From contig DASPNH010000006.1 of assembly GCA_035626675.1 (NCBI GenBank), positions 19,038 to 83,037 on the forward strand: a stretch of 64,000 nt of DNA. The letters run 5' to 3'. A model generated the notes under the pieces. That model saw only the letters and a program-made list of their open reading frames with translations, was not told the DNA's origin and made no database searches. Both the position numbers and the translations under genes were made by a program. This document shows, piece after piece, positions 35,512-48,048 of the stretch (positions are counted from its first letter, which is position 1; each line of letters opens with the position of its first letter). The DNA comes from DASPNH01 sp035626675. GTDB lineage: Bacteria > Desulfobacterota > Binatia > UBA1149 > CAITLU01.

Positions 35512-36363
35512 ATGACTTTTCGTTCCGATGGTTCGAGCCGAGCGCTCGCGACGCTGACGGGCACGCTTGCGGCCATGGTCGTGATGACTTGCGCGCCGGC
35601 GCCGGCACGAGCCGGCGCGCATTGCCCGGGGTACAGCATCATCTACTTCTGCGGCGAGCTGACCGGCGACTGTCAGGTCACTGCCAGCGATGGCCTGCTG
35701 GCACTGAAGATGGCGGTGGGTCAGGTCGCCGAGACCGACCCGGCCGACCTGAGCCTGGACCTCGACGTCACCGCCGTCGACGCGCTGCGAGTGTTGCGGA
35801 TCGCCGTCGGCAGCCTTCCGGGCACCCTCAGCTGCAGCAACCAGCGCGGCATCCCTGCGACCGCGGTCGGCTTCTACAACCAGGAGGGCATTCGGACGGC
35901 GGGGGGATTCGCTGCCGGCTGGTACAGCATCGGTGACGACGAGCTGCGCAACTACTTCGTGTTCGACCTGTCCTCGCTGGACGGCTTCATCACTTCGGGT
36001 CTGCTCCATCTGTCGACGGCGCCCGATGTGCAGGTGCCATACAACAGCCCGGACCCGAGCGAGACCTACACGGTCTTCGACGTCTCCACACCGATTGCCA
36101 CGCTCACGGGCGCAGGCGGCACTGCGGCGTTCGCCGATCTCGCAGAAGGCGCCGTCTATGGAAGCCTTGCCGCCACCAGCTCGCTCGCGCACGTGGCCGA
36201 CATCGCACTGACGGGCGCGGGACTGGATTTCCTGCGCGAGAACGACGGCATGGTCGCAATCGGCGGCGCCATCACCACGCTGACCAAGGGCGAGCCCGAC
36301 GAGTACCTGTTCAATTCGACGCAGGTCACCAACTGGCGTCATCTCGTGTTGTACGTGGAATAG
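35512..36363 (+). CDS. secreted protein with dockerin-like pair
   Basis: 283-aa exported protein. Signal peptide ends at APARAGA, then a Cys-containing dockerin-like pair (SDGLLALKMAVGQ and AVDALRVLRIAVGS, about residues 55-105). A beta-rich domain follows with LRNYFVFDLSSLDGFITSGLLHL and MVAIGGAITTL, possibly a carbohydrate-binding-type sandwich. GAGGTGACCC precedes ATG 35512. Same direction as the DUF1566 gene before it. Function unknown. Confidence 0.75.
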   Translation: MTFRSDGSSRALATLTGTLAAMVVMTCAPAPARAGAHCPGYSIIYFCGELTGDCQVTASDGLLALKMAVGQVAETDPADLSLDLDVTAVDALRVLRIAVGSLPGTLSCSNQRGIPATAVGFYNQEGIRTAGGFAAGWYSIGDDELRNYFVFDLSSLDGFITSGLLHLSTAPDVQVPYNSPDPSETYTVFDVSTPIATLTGAGGTAAFADLAEGAVYGSLAATSSLAHVADIALTGAGLDFLRENDGMVAIGGAITTLTKGEPDEYLFNSTQVTNWRHLVLYVE

Positions 36364-36495
36364 GCGCTGCCCGCTGCTCACGTGCCGCCGGCGCCGCGGC
36401 GGGCGGTCTGCACCGCGCAATTTTGATTCAGGCGAGGTTTCGATGGACGCTGCCGCGCCGATGATGCGCGCCGCGACAGCCGGGGAGGAGAAGCC

Positions 36496-40037
<3,542 letters not shown>

Positions 40038-40053
<16 letters not shown>

Positions 40054-41375
40054 ACGACGAGCAGGATCAGCGCCCCGAGAACCAGGACGGAAGACCGCCG
40101 CGCGAGCACCTGACGGCGCGGCGGCGCGAGCGAGCAGTCCTGGTGTGGGCGGGGCAGGACGGCCAGCACGCCGACGACTCTCTGGACGAGCTTGCGCTGC
40201 TCGGCGACACCGCCGGTCTCGACATCGTCGCCAGGCTCAAGCAGACGCTCAAGCAGCTTTCGGCCGCCACCCGCATCGGCAAGGGCAAGGTCGAGGAGCT
40301 GACCACGCTGGTCAAGGACGAGAAGATCGACGTGGTGGTCTTCGACGATCCGCTGACTCCGGCGCAGCGCCGCAACCTCGAGAAGGCGCTCGAGATCAAG
40401 GTCATCGACCGCAGCCAGCTCATCCTGGACATCTTCGCGCTGCGCGCGCAGACGCGCGCCGGCAAGCTGCAGGTCGAGCTGGCCCAGCTCCAGTACCTGC
40501 TGCCGCGCCTTACGCGGCAGTGGACGCACCTTTCGCGAATCCGCGCCGGCGTGGCCATGCGAGGCCCTGGTGAAACCCAGCTCGAAAGCGACCGCCGTCA
40601 GGTGCGCGTCAAGATCGACAAGCTGCGCGAGCGCCTGGAGGAAGTGGACCGCACCCGGCGCCTCAACCGCCGCGAGCGCGAGGCGGTGCCGTATCCGACC
40701 GTGGCCCTTGTCGGCTACACCAACGCCGGCAAGTCCTCGCTGATGAACCGGCTGACCGAGGCGGGCGTGTACGTGGCCGATCAGCTCTTCGCCACGCTGG
40801 ACACGACGGTGCGCCGCCTCGAGCTTCCCGGCGGACGGCCCATCATCCTGGTCGACACCGTCGGATTCGTCTCCAAGCTTCCGCACGAGCTGGTCGAGGC
40901 ATTCAAGGGGACGCTCGAGCAGGTCGTGGAGGCCGATCTGATCGTGCACGTGATCGACGCGGCCGGGCCGGATCGGCAGGCGCGCATCGAGGTCGTCGAA
41001 TCCATCCTGCAGGAGCTCGGCGCCGCCGCGCAGCCGCGCATCGACGTCTACAACAAGATCGACCTGCTCAGGCACGACGGCGGCGCCGCTTCGCTTCCGC
41101 CCGGCGCCTTCGGTGTGTCGGCGGTGACGGGCGACGGATGCCAGGAGCTGCTCCAGTCCTTCGAGGAGACTTTCGCTCCTCGCGAGGAGAAGCTGGCCAT
41201 CCGCATTCCGCATATGGACGGCCGCACGCGAGCTTGGCTGTACCAGAACGGCCGTGTAGTAGAGGAAGCCGAAGACGAGAGCGGCACTCGCATCGTCGTG
41301 TGGCTCAGCCCTCGGGCCGCCGGCCAGCTCGCCGCCATGATCGGCACCGAAGGATACGAGCTCCGCCACGCCTGA
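40038..41375 (+). CDS. hflX: GTPase HflX
   Basis: Ribosome-splitting stress GTPase, 445 aa. The N-terminal HflX domain has LKQTLKQLSAATRIGKGKVEEL, FDDPLTPAQRRNLEKAL, the IDRSQLILDIFALRA segment and MRGPGETQLESDRR. The G domain has GYTNAGKSS (G1), DTVGFVSKLP (G3) and NKID (G4). GTG 40038 lies inside the end of dnaE, so translation may be coupled. Confidence 0.96.
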
Positions 41376-41391
41376 CCCATCGGAAAAGACC

Positions 41392-41964
41392 GTGAACGAC
41401 GGCGCGCTCCTGAACATCCCCAACGCCCTGACGCTCGCGCGCATCCTTGCCGTTCCGCTGTTCCTGTCCCTCCTGGTCGAGGAGCAGTACAGCGCCGCGT
41501 GCCTCGTCTACATGCTTGCGGGCATCACCGATGCGGTCGACGGCATGATCGCGCGCATGTGGGACATGCGCACCGAGCTCGGCGCGCACATGGACCCGCT
41601 CGCCGACAAGCTGCTCGTGGTCAGCTCGTTCATCGCCCTCGGCATCATGGGCGAGATGCCGCGGCCGCTGATGATCGTGGTCATCACGCGCGACGTGGTC
41701 ATCCTCGGCGGCTTCCTGCTGACGGCTGCACTGGTGGGCAAGTCGATGGAGATGGCGCCGTCGATCTGGGGCAAGATGACCACGTTCTTCCAGCTACTGT
41801 GCGTGTCGCTCGTGCTGCTGGACGTCGCCGACTGGATCGACGTGTGGAACTGGCTTCTCACGGCCGTCTTCTTAGCAACCGGCGCAGCCAGCTTCGTCTC
41901 GGGCAGCGACTACGTGGTGCGCGGGCTGCGATGGTACTCGGCGACGGAGCCGACGAACACCTGA
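41392..41964 (+). CDS. CDP-alcohol phosphatidyltransferase (probably PgsA-like)
   Basis: 190-aa integral membrane enzyme of phospholipid head-group transfer. The complete CDP-alcohol signature is present: D-x2-DG-x2-AR-x8-G-x3-D-x3-D as TDAVDGMIARMWDMRTELGA then HMDPLADK. IPNALTLARILAVPLF at the N-terminus favours glycerophosphate transfer (PgsA). Several hydrophobic helices follow. GTG 41392 comes 16 bases after hflX, same direction. Exact head group is not settled by motifs. Confidence 0.88.
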   Translation: MNDGALLNIPNALTLARILAVPLFLSLLVEEQYSAACLVYMLAGITDAVDGMIARMWDMRTELGAHMDPLADKLLVVSSFIALGIMGEMPRPLMIVVITRDVVILGGFLLTAALVGKSMEMAPSIWGKMTTFFQLLCVSLVLLDVADWIDVWNWLLTAVFLATGAASFVSGSDYVVRGLRWYSATEPTNT

Positions 41965-42024
41965 TCGTTGCGTCGGTGGCGTCGCCGGCGGCCTTCCGGG
42001 TGGTGCAAGGATAGCGGCACGACG

Positions 42025-42783
42025 TCAATTCACGCGGACGAACGCGGCCTGGCACGGATGTCCCTCGGCATGAAAGTACCGAACCGCTCCATCCCCTGCC
42101 ACGAAGATCATCGATGACGAGCGCGTGCCGTACTGTCCGGCGTGCACGCAGATCTTCCCGAACAGCCCCGGCCCCTGCGCGTCGGCATTTCCTTCGTGGT
42201 CGGACAGCACCCGCGCCAGCGCCGGCACCAGAAGTCCCAGCGAGTCCGCGCCTTCGACCAGCGGCGTCAGCGCCGAGAACTTCTGCGTGGCCGTGGCCAG
42301 GCGAGGGCAGCGCGGATCGTTGACGTCGAGGTTGGTCAGCACCGACAACCCGGCGGCGAGCTCGGTGACGCGCACGCCGCCGTCGCCGTTGTCGACGACG
42401 AACGCCTGTTCCAGGTCCGCCACGAACAGGCTGAAGCCGCCGTAGCGCTGCGCTTCGGCCGCGGTGAGCGTGCGCATCACGCCGGCCGAAGCGGCGGCCA
42501 GCGCCTGCATGCACAATGCTCCGCGCGTGATCTCACCGGGTCCGGATGCTGCATGATCAGGGGAAGGGCGGCGGTTGAGAATGCCGGCCACGCGCGCGCT
42601 GCCGTCGGTCCTGGCACCGAGCCAGGTGCCGCCCGATTGCAGATCGAGTCCGGCGATGATGGCAGAATCGGTTGCCAGCCGTGCAGGCACAGCCGCAGGC
42701 CGCGCCAGGAACTCGTCGCGGTTGGCGACGACGATCAGAGGAAAGGCTACCGACACCCCGCGATAGACGGCGAGCGTGCACAT
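42025..42783 (-). CDS. NRDE (TANGO2-like) family protein
   Basis: 252-aa protein starting MCTLAVYRG, with the family-defining ANRDEF near residue 20, and LDLQSGGTWLGARTDG, GILNRR and SSSMIFV. The Cys at position 2 fits an Ntn-type fold. Eukaryotic TANGO2 has been linked to heme handling; bacterial roles are open. It stands alone, convergent with pgsA-like and divergent from the MoxR gene. A TAGGCT box lies six bases before ATG 42783. Confidence 0.88.
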   Translation of the reverse strand: MCTLAVYRGVSVAFPLIVVANRDEFLARPAAVPARLATDSAIIAGLDLQSGGTWLGARTDGSARVAGILNRRPSPDHAASGPGEITRGALCMQALAAASAGVMRTLTAAEAQRYGGFSLFVADLEQAFVVDNGDGGVRVTELAAGLSVLTNLDVNDPRCPRLATATQKFSALTPLVEGADSLGLLVPALARVLSDHEGNADAQGPGLFGKICVHAGQYGTRSSSMIFVAGDGAVRYFHAEGHPCQAAFVRVN

Positions 42784-42887
42784 GGGGTGAGCCTAACGAG
42801 GGCAAGAGCCCGGTGGAACAGGCAGGGGTGGCGTGTTAGCGTCCGCCACCTTTTTTTCGCGGCAGCGCGGCGGGCGGGAGTACGACT

Positions 42888-43889
42888 TTGGTTCCAGTGG
42901 ACGCAGCATTTTCTTCGATCGAAGACGTTCGCAGCCGTCTGGCCGGCCAGAAATACATCTGCGACAACAACATCGCCACGGTCGTCTACCTGGCCACGCG
43001 CCTGGGAAAGCCGCTGCTGGTCGAAGGCCCGGCCGGCGTCGGCAAGACCGAGCTGGCCAAAGTCGTGGCCTCCAGCCTGGACGCCAAGCTGATCCGCATG
43101 CAGTGCTACGAGGGAATCGACGAGGCCAAGGCCCTGTACGAGTGGGAGTACGCCAAGCAGCTCCTCTACACGCAGGTCCTCAAGGACAAGATCAGCGAGA
43201 TCACGGCCGGCGCGGCCACGCTGGCCGAAGCCGTCGACCGCATCACCAGCCAGGACGACGTCTTCTTTTCCAACCGGTTCATCCTGCCGCGGCCGCTGCT
43301 GCAGGCGATCCAGTCGCCCCAGCGCACCATCCTGCTCATCGACGAGATCGACAAGGCCGACGCCGAGTTCGAGGCATTCCTGCTCGAGATCCTCTCGGAC
43401 TTCCAGGTCACGGTACCCGAGCTCGGCACCATCGAGGCCGTGCACATCCCGATCGTGGTGCTGACCAGCAACAACGCGCGCGAGATGTCGGACGCGCTCA
43501 AGCGCCGCTGCCTGCACCTGTACATCGACTTCCCGAGCCCCGAGCTGGAGCTCGAGATCATTCGCCTGAAGGTGCCCGAGGCCACCGAGAGCCTGGCCGG
43601 CGACATCACTTCGCTCATCCAGAACCTGCGCAAGCTGGACCTGAAGAAGCAGCCGAGCATTTCCGAGACCCTGGACTGGGCCAAGGCGCTCGTGATCATG
43701 AACGCCAAGGGGCTCGGCGACGACGTGGTCAAGAGCACGCTCTCGACCATCGCCAAGTACGAAGGCGACCTTCGCAAGGCCGAGAAGGAGCTGACCACCT
43801 TCGTCGACAAGCAGAAGGCTCAGCAGAAGGCCAAGGAGGCAGCCGCTCCGGCGCCTGCCCCTGCCGATACCAAGGACCTTCTTCATTAA
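42888..43889 (+). CDS. MoxR-family AAA+ ATPase
   Basis: 333-aa AAA+ ATPase: Walker A EGPAGVGKTEL, Walker B LLIDEIDKAD, sensor VVLTSNNAREMSDALKRRC. The C-terminus is charged and Ala/Pro-rich. MoxR ATPases act with von Willebrand factor A proteins to insert cofactors or remodel complexes. The next gene, 12 bases on, is such a partner (CoxE-like). TTG 42888 has GGCGGGAG upstream; GTG 42897 is an alternative. No dehydrogenase or metal-enzyme gene is adjacent, so the client is unknown. Confidence 0.92.
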   Translation: MVPVDAAFSSIEDVRSRLAGQKYICDNNIATVVYLATRLGKPLLVEGPAGVGKTELAKVVASSLDAKLIRMQCYEGIDEAKALYEWEYAKQLLYTQVLKDKISEITAGAATLAEAVDRITSQDDVFFSNRFILPRPLLQAIQSPQRTILLIDEIDKADAEFEAFLLEILSDFQVTVPELGTIEAVHIPIVVLTSNNAREMSDALKRRCLHLYIDFPSPELELEIIRLKVPEATESLAGDITSLIQNLRKLDLKKQPSISETLDWAKALVIMNAKGLGDDVVKSTLSTIAKYEGDLRKAEKELTTFVDKQKAQQKAKEAAAPAPAPADTKDLLH

Positions 43890-43901
43890 GAGGAGGGGGA
43901 C

Positions 43902-45314
43902 TTGGAAGAACGCATCATCGAGTTCGCCGGGCTGCTCAGGCGCAGCGGCGTTCGCGTCTCCACCGCCGAGACGCTCGACGCCCTGCGCGCGGTGCACCTG
44001 TCCGGACTGGGCGATCGCGGCTACTTCAAGAACGCGCTGCGCGCGGCGATGGTCAAGCGCACCACCGACGTCGCCATCTACGACGAGCTCTTCGACGTGT
44101 TCTTCTCGGGCGTCGGCGACCTGGTGCGTGCCAACGCTTCCGCCGCCGGACCGGCCGAAGGCCTGACCGAAGAGCAGCTTCGCGAGATGCTCGAGCGCCT
44201 GGCCAGGATGCTGCAGAGCGGCGAGCTGGACATCTCGGACCTTGCCAAGGCGCTGGCGCTGCAGGACTCGGGCGAGATCGAGCGCATGCTGCGCGAGCTC
44301 ATGGAGTCGGGAAAGCTGCCGCGCATGGAGAGCAATTACGTGCCGCCCGGCGTGGGCAAGCAGATGCTCGACATGATCGGGGCAGGCGAGGTCCAGGGCG
44401 ACTTCGACCGCATCCTGGAAGCCATGCGCGAGGACGGCGCCGACGATGGCGAGCTCGACCAGATGCGCAAGTACCTGGAGCGGCGCGGCAAGGATCTGAA
44501 CGATCTGCTCAAAGGCCTGCTGCGCCTCGACAAGGAACAGTCCCACCGCGCCGAGGAGCGCGAGAAGGACCGCGAGCGCCTGCTCGAGAAGAGCTTCTAT
44601 TATCTGTCACCGACCGAGATCAAGCAGATGCGCGACGCCGTTTCGGCGCTGGCGCGGCGCCTGAAGAACGTGATGGCCGTGCGTTACAAGCACGCCAAGC
44701 GCGGGCGCCTGGACGTCAAGGGGACGCTGAGGCGCTCGATGGAGTTCGGCGGCGTGCCCTTCCGCATCCGTTTCGACGACCGCCGGCGCGAGCGCCCCCA
44801 GGTCATCATCCTGTGCGACGTCTCCGACTCGGTGCGCAACGTCTCGCGCTTCATGCTGCAGTTCGTGCACTCCCTGCAGGACATGTACTCGCGCGTGCGA
44901 AGCTACGTCTTCGTGGCCGACATCGCCGAGGTGACGCGACTGTTCAAGGACAACGACATCCAGACCGCGATCCACAAGGCCATCAACGGCGACGTCGTCA
45001 ACGTGTATGCACACTCCGATTTCGGACGCGCCTTCACGCAGTTCCACCGCGACCACATCGAGGCCATCGACAGCCGCACCACCGTCATCGTGCTCGGGGA
45101 TGCGCGCAACAACTACAACGCGCCGCAGGACTGGGTGCTGCGGGACGTGCAGGAGAGGGCCAAGCAGGTGATCTGGCTGAACCCCGAGAACAAGTCGACG
45201 TGGGGATTCGGCGACAGCGAGATGAACCTGTACGGCAAGCACTGCAACGTGGTCGAGGAGTGCCGCAACCTGCGCCAGCTCTACAAGGTCGTCGACATCC
45301 TGATCACGAGCTGA
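43902..45314 (+). CDS. CoxE-like VWA-domain protein
   Basis: 470-aa cytoplasmic protein. Residues 1-250 are helical and charged (MLERLARMLQSGELD, MLRELMESGKLPRME). The VWA domain from about residue 295 has the MIDAS motif DVSDSV and the later DARNN. It matches the CoxE/YehP group that works with MoxR ATPases. TTG 43902 follows AGGAGGGGG, an excellent ribosome-binding site, and lies 12 bases behind the MoxR gene. Together they form a MoxR-VWA chaperone pair. Confidence 0.9.
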   Translation: MEERIIEFAGLLRRSGVRVSTAETLDALRAVHLSGLGDRGYFKNALRAAMVKRTTDVAIYDELFDVFFSGVGDLVRANASAAGPAEGLTEEQLREMLERLARMLQSGELDISDLAKALALQDSGEIERMLRELMESGKLPRMESNYVPPGVGKQMLDMIGAGEVQGDFDRILEAMREDGADDGELDQMRKYLERRGKDLNDLLKGLLRLDKEQSHRAEEREKDRERLLEKSFYYLSPTEIKQMRDAVSALARRLKNVMAVRYKHAKRGRLDVKGTLRRSMEFGGVPFRIRFDDRRRERPQVIILCDVSDSVRNVSRFMLQFVHSLQDMYSRVRSYVFVADIAEVTRLFKDNDIQTAIHKAINGDVVNVYAHSDFGRAFTQFHRDHIEAIDSRTTVIVLGDARNNYNAPQDWVLRDVQERAKQVIWLNPENKSTWGFGDSEMNLYGKHCNVVEECRNLRQLYKVVDILITS

Positions 45315-45392
45315 AGCGGCCTCCGAGCCGGTTCGGGGCAACCGCCTCGGCCGCGCACCGGGCAGCGGGACGCAACAGCAGAGGCCACCACC

Positions 45393-46718
45393 ATACTCAG
45401 CGAAATCATCATCGTCCTGGCGCTCATCCTGACCAACGGCGTCTTTGCCGGCGCCGAGATCGCCGTCGTCTCCCTGCGGCGAACTCGCCTGCAGCAGCTC
45501 GTCGACCTCGGCCGCGGCGGCGCCGCAGCGCTGGAAAGGCTGCGCTCGCACCCGGAACGCTTCCTGGCAACGGTCCAGGTCGGCATCACCGTGGTCAGCA
45601 CCGCAGCCGCCGCATTCGGCGGCTCGACGATGGCCAACCACCTGACTCCAGTGCTGGCGCAGGTCGAGTGGATCGGCCATCGCGCCGAGACCGTCGCCTT
45701 CGCCACCGTCGTCGTGCTGATCTCGTACCTGTCGCTGGTGCTGGGTGAGCTCGTGCCCAAGTCGCTGGCCCTGCGCTCGGGCGAGGCCTACGCGCTGGTG
45801 ATGGCCAAGCCCCTGCTCGGCCTGTCATGGCTGGCACGCCCCGCAGTCTGGTTCCTGACCGCCAGCTCCAATCTGGTGCTGCGACCGTTCTCGGATCGCA
45901 CCGACTTCATGGAAGCGCGCGTCTCGACCGAAGAGCTCCAGCAGATGGTGGAGGAGGCGGCCGAGACCGGAGCGCTGCACGAGCACGCCAGTGAGATCGC
46001 CTCGCGCGCGCTCGAGTTCGACAAGCTGACGCTGGCCGAGGTCATCGTCCCGCGAAACCGCATCGACGCGCTCGACATCGAGGCCGGCTCCGACGAGATC
46101 CGCACCTTCCTGCTGGAACGCCGGCGCTCGCGCATCCTCGTCTACGAGAACGATCTCGACAACGTGGTCGGCTACGTCAGCGTCAAGGACATCGTCAGCG
46201 TCGTCTCGCGCGGCAACACCATCGTCCTGCGGGAGCTCCTGCGCGGCATCAAGACGTTTCCCGAAACCGTCCCGGCCATCGAGGTCCTGCTGTTCATGCG
46301 CGACGACAACCAGCGCATCGCCATCGCGGTCGACGAGCACGGGCTGCTGTCGGGCCTGGTGACGTTCGAGGACCTGGTGGACGAGCTGGTCGGCGAGGTC
46401 TTCGAGCAGGAAGGCAAGCAGCCGGCGCGCATCGACCTCGGCGACGGATCCGTCAGCGTGCGCGGCGACTTCCCGATCCGCGACATCAACCGCGAGATGG
46501 AGCTGGACCTCGAAGAATCCGACGGCGTCACCACCATTGCCGGGCTATGCAACGTGCTCGCGGGCGGCATGGCCAACCGCGGAGCGCGCCTGGCGGCGGG
46601 CCACGGCGTCACCCTCGTCGTCCAGGACGCCACGCCGCGCGCCGTGCGGCGCGTGCGCATCATTCCGCCAGAGGCTGAGGAAGAGATCGCTGCAGAAGAA
46701 GCCGAGGATGAAACCTGA
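45393..46718 (+). CDS. CNNM/CorC-type membrane protein with CBS pair, probable ATA start
   Basis: About 441 aa: CNNM transmembrane (DUF21) domain (TNGVFAGAEIAVVSLRRTRL, LVLGELVPKSLALRSGE), a CBS pair (about residues 215-335: TLAEVIVPRNRIDALD, MRDDNQRIAIAVDEHG, LVTFEDLVDELVGEVFE) and a C-terminal CorC_HlyC domain. Members are linked to Mg2+/Co2+ efflux. No ATG, GTG or TTG exists in frame between the upstream stop (45312) and GTG 45591, which would cut off the first helix and conserved loop. The codon at the expected start is ATA (45393), eight bases after AGAGG. A rare ATA start, or an ATG damaged by mutation or sequencing, is inferred. Confidence 0.85.
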   Translation: MLSEIIIVLALILTNGVFAGAEIAVVSLRRTRLQQLVDLGRGGAAALERLRSHPERFLATVQVGITVVSTAAAAFGGSTMANHLTPVLAQVEWIGHRAETVAFATVVVLISYLSLVLGELVPKSLALRSGEAYALVMAKPLLGLSWLARPAVWFLTASSNLVLRPFSDRTDFMEARVSTEELQQMVEEAAETGALHEHASEIASRALEFDKLTLAEVIVPRNRIDALDIEAGSDEIRTFLLERRRSRILVYENDLDNVVGYVSVKDIVSVVSRGNTIVLRELLRGIKTFPETVPAIEVLLFMRDDNQRIAIAVDEHGLLSGLVTFEDLVDELVGEVFEQEGKQPARIDLGDGSVSVRGDFPIRDINREMELDLEESDGVTTIAGLCNVLAGGMANRGARLAAGHGVTLVVQDATPRAVRRVRIIPPEAEEEIAAEEAEDET

Positions 46719-46792
46719 CTGCGGTCCAGTGACTCGGCCGGCTTCTCGACCCAGGTTGACGGGCAGGGTGCACCGGGCCACAATTCGCACGC

Positions 46793-47323
46793 GTGAACGT
46801 CAAGGAAGACCTCGTTCGGATGACCGTCGGCGGCGTGACACTGGATCCGCTGACGAAAACGCCCATCGTCGTGCTCAAGGACGACAAGGACGAGGTGACG
46901 CTGCCGATCTGGATCGGCCTGCTCGAAGCCACCTCGATGGCGACCGAGCTCGAGGGCGTCAAGATGGCACGCCCGATGACGCACGATCTCCTCAAGCGAG
47001 TCGTCGAAGAAGTCGGTGCCACCGTCGAGCGCATCGTCGTCACCGAGCTGAAGGACAACACTTTCTACGCGTCCATCGACCTCCACATCGGAGGTCGCCG
47101 TCACACCCTGGACTCGCGGCCATCGGATGCCATCTCGCTGGCCCTGCGCACCCAGAGCCCCATCTTCGTGGCACGCGCGGTGCTGGAAGCCTCACGCGCC
47201 AGCGACGAAGCCGAGGGCGAGCCCGAATCGCCGGCGACGCAGGATCTGTCCGAAGTAGCACCCGAGGAGTGGGACGAGATTCTCGAGAAGCTCGACCCCA
47301 GTGACTTCAAGTACAAGATGTAG
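46793..47323 (+). CDS. bifunctional nuclease (BFN, DUF151) family protein
   Basis: 176-aa protein with the BFN core: LTKTPIVVLKDDKDEVTLPIWIG, ARPMTHDLLKRVVEEVGATV, LKDNTFYASIDL, LDSRPSDAISLALRTQSPIFV. Bacterial members (e.g. Thermotoga) are structurally known; nuclease activity is reported for plant relatives. An acidic C-terminal tail follows. GTG 46793 is used. TTGACG (46756) and CACAAT (46779) with 17-base spacing lie upstream, the -10 eight bases before GTG. Confidence 0.88.
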   Translation: MNVKEDLVRMTVGGVTLDPLTKTPIVVLKDDKDEVTLPIWIGLLEATSMATELEGVKMARPMTHDLLKRVVEEVGATVERIVVTELKDNTFYASIDLHIGGRRHTLDSRPSDAISLALRTQSPIFVARAVLEASRASDEAEGEPESPATQDLSEVAPEEWDEILEKLDPSDFKYKM

Positions 47324-47343
47324 TGCACCGGCCAAGCTGCCGT

Positions 47344-47372
47344 TTGGCTTTGTCCGCAACCCACTCTAATCA
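47344..47372 (+). promoter_or_regulatory. promoter of the TPR gene, leaderless layout
   Basis: TTGGCT (47344-47349), 17 bases, TAATCA (47367-47372), six bases, ATG 47379. Confidence 0.5.
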
Positions 47373-47378
47373 AGGCGC

Positions 47379-48047
47379 ATGACCGCATCCGACAGGTTCG
47401 ATCGCAGGGAGCTAAAGGAGCCGGATCCGTTCTTCGAAGCCGTAGGATCGGCTCGAAGCTACGTCGACCAGAACCGCACGCAGGTCTTCGGCGTCGTCGG
47501 TGCCATAGTCGCGGTGATCGTTCTGGTGGTTGGCGTGACCGGTTACCTGACCTCGTCGCGTGCCAGCGCGGCCAGTGACTTCACCAGCGCCGTCTCCAAT
47601 CTCGAGTTCGATTCTCCGAGCGCTGCCGATGCCAGCCTGAGCAGGCTCGAGGAGCGTTCCAACGCCGGCCCGTACGCATCGCTGGCCGTTCTGTACCGCG
47701 CCAACCTGGCCGCCGAGGCCGGCCGCTTCGACGAGGCGATCGGGCTCTACGACCAGTTCATTCCGGATGCCGAGACGCCGTATCTCGAGCAGATCGGTTT
47801 GATGGGCAAGGCCTTCGCGTTGGAGCAGTCGGGCAAGCCCGCCGAGGCCGCGCCCATTCTCGACAAGGCCGCCCAGATCGAGGGGCCGTACCGCAAGGCC
47901 GCGCTCAACGACCGTGCGCGCATCGCCGAGAAGGCTGGCGACAAGGCCGGCGCCATCGCGGCGCTGCAGAAGCTCCTCGAGATCGAAGGATCCGGAGCCC
48001 CCGGCGCCGCCATCGAGCGCCGCATCGAAGCCCTCAAAGCAAGCTGA
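47379..48047 (+). CDS. membrane-anchored TPR protein, YfgM-like
   Basis: 222-aa protein: short cytoplasmic N-terminus with FDRRELKEPDPFFEAVG, one membrane helix (about residues 38-60, VFGVVGAIVAVIVLVVGVTG), then periplasmic TPR-like helices (ASLAVLYRANLAAEAGRFDEAIG, GKAFALEQSGKPAEAAPIL, AGDKAGAIAALQKLLEIEG). This layout is that of YfgM/tetratricopeptide ancillary proteins of the Sec and periplasmic chaperone network. The next gene starts one base after its stop, so they share a transcript. Confidence 0.82.
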   Translation: MTASDRFDRRELKEPDPFFEAVGSARSYVDQNRTQVFGVVGAIVAVIVLVVGVTGYLTSSRASAASDFTSAVSNLEFDSPSAADASLSRLEERSNAGPYASLAVLYRANLAAEAGRFDEAIGLYDQFIPDAETPYLEQIGLMGKAFALEQSGKPAEAAPILDKAAQIEGPYRKAALNDRARIAEKAGDKAGAIAALQKLLEIEGSGAPGAAIERRIEALKAS

Positions 48048-48048
48048 G

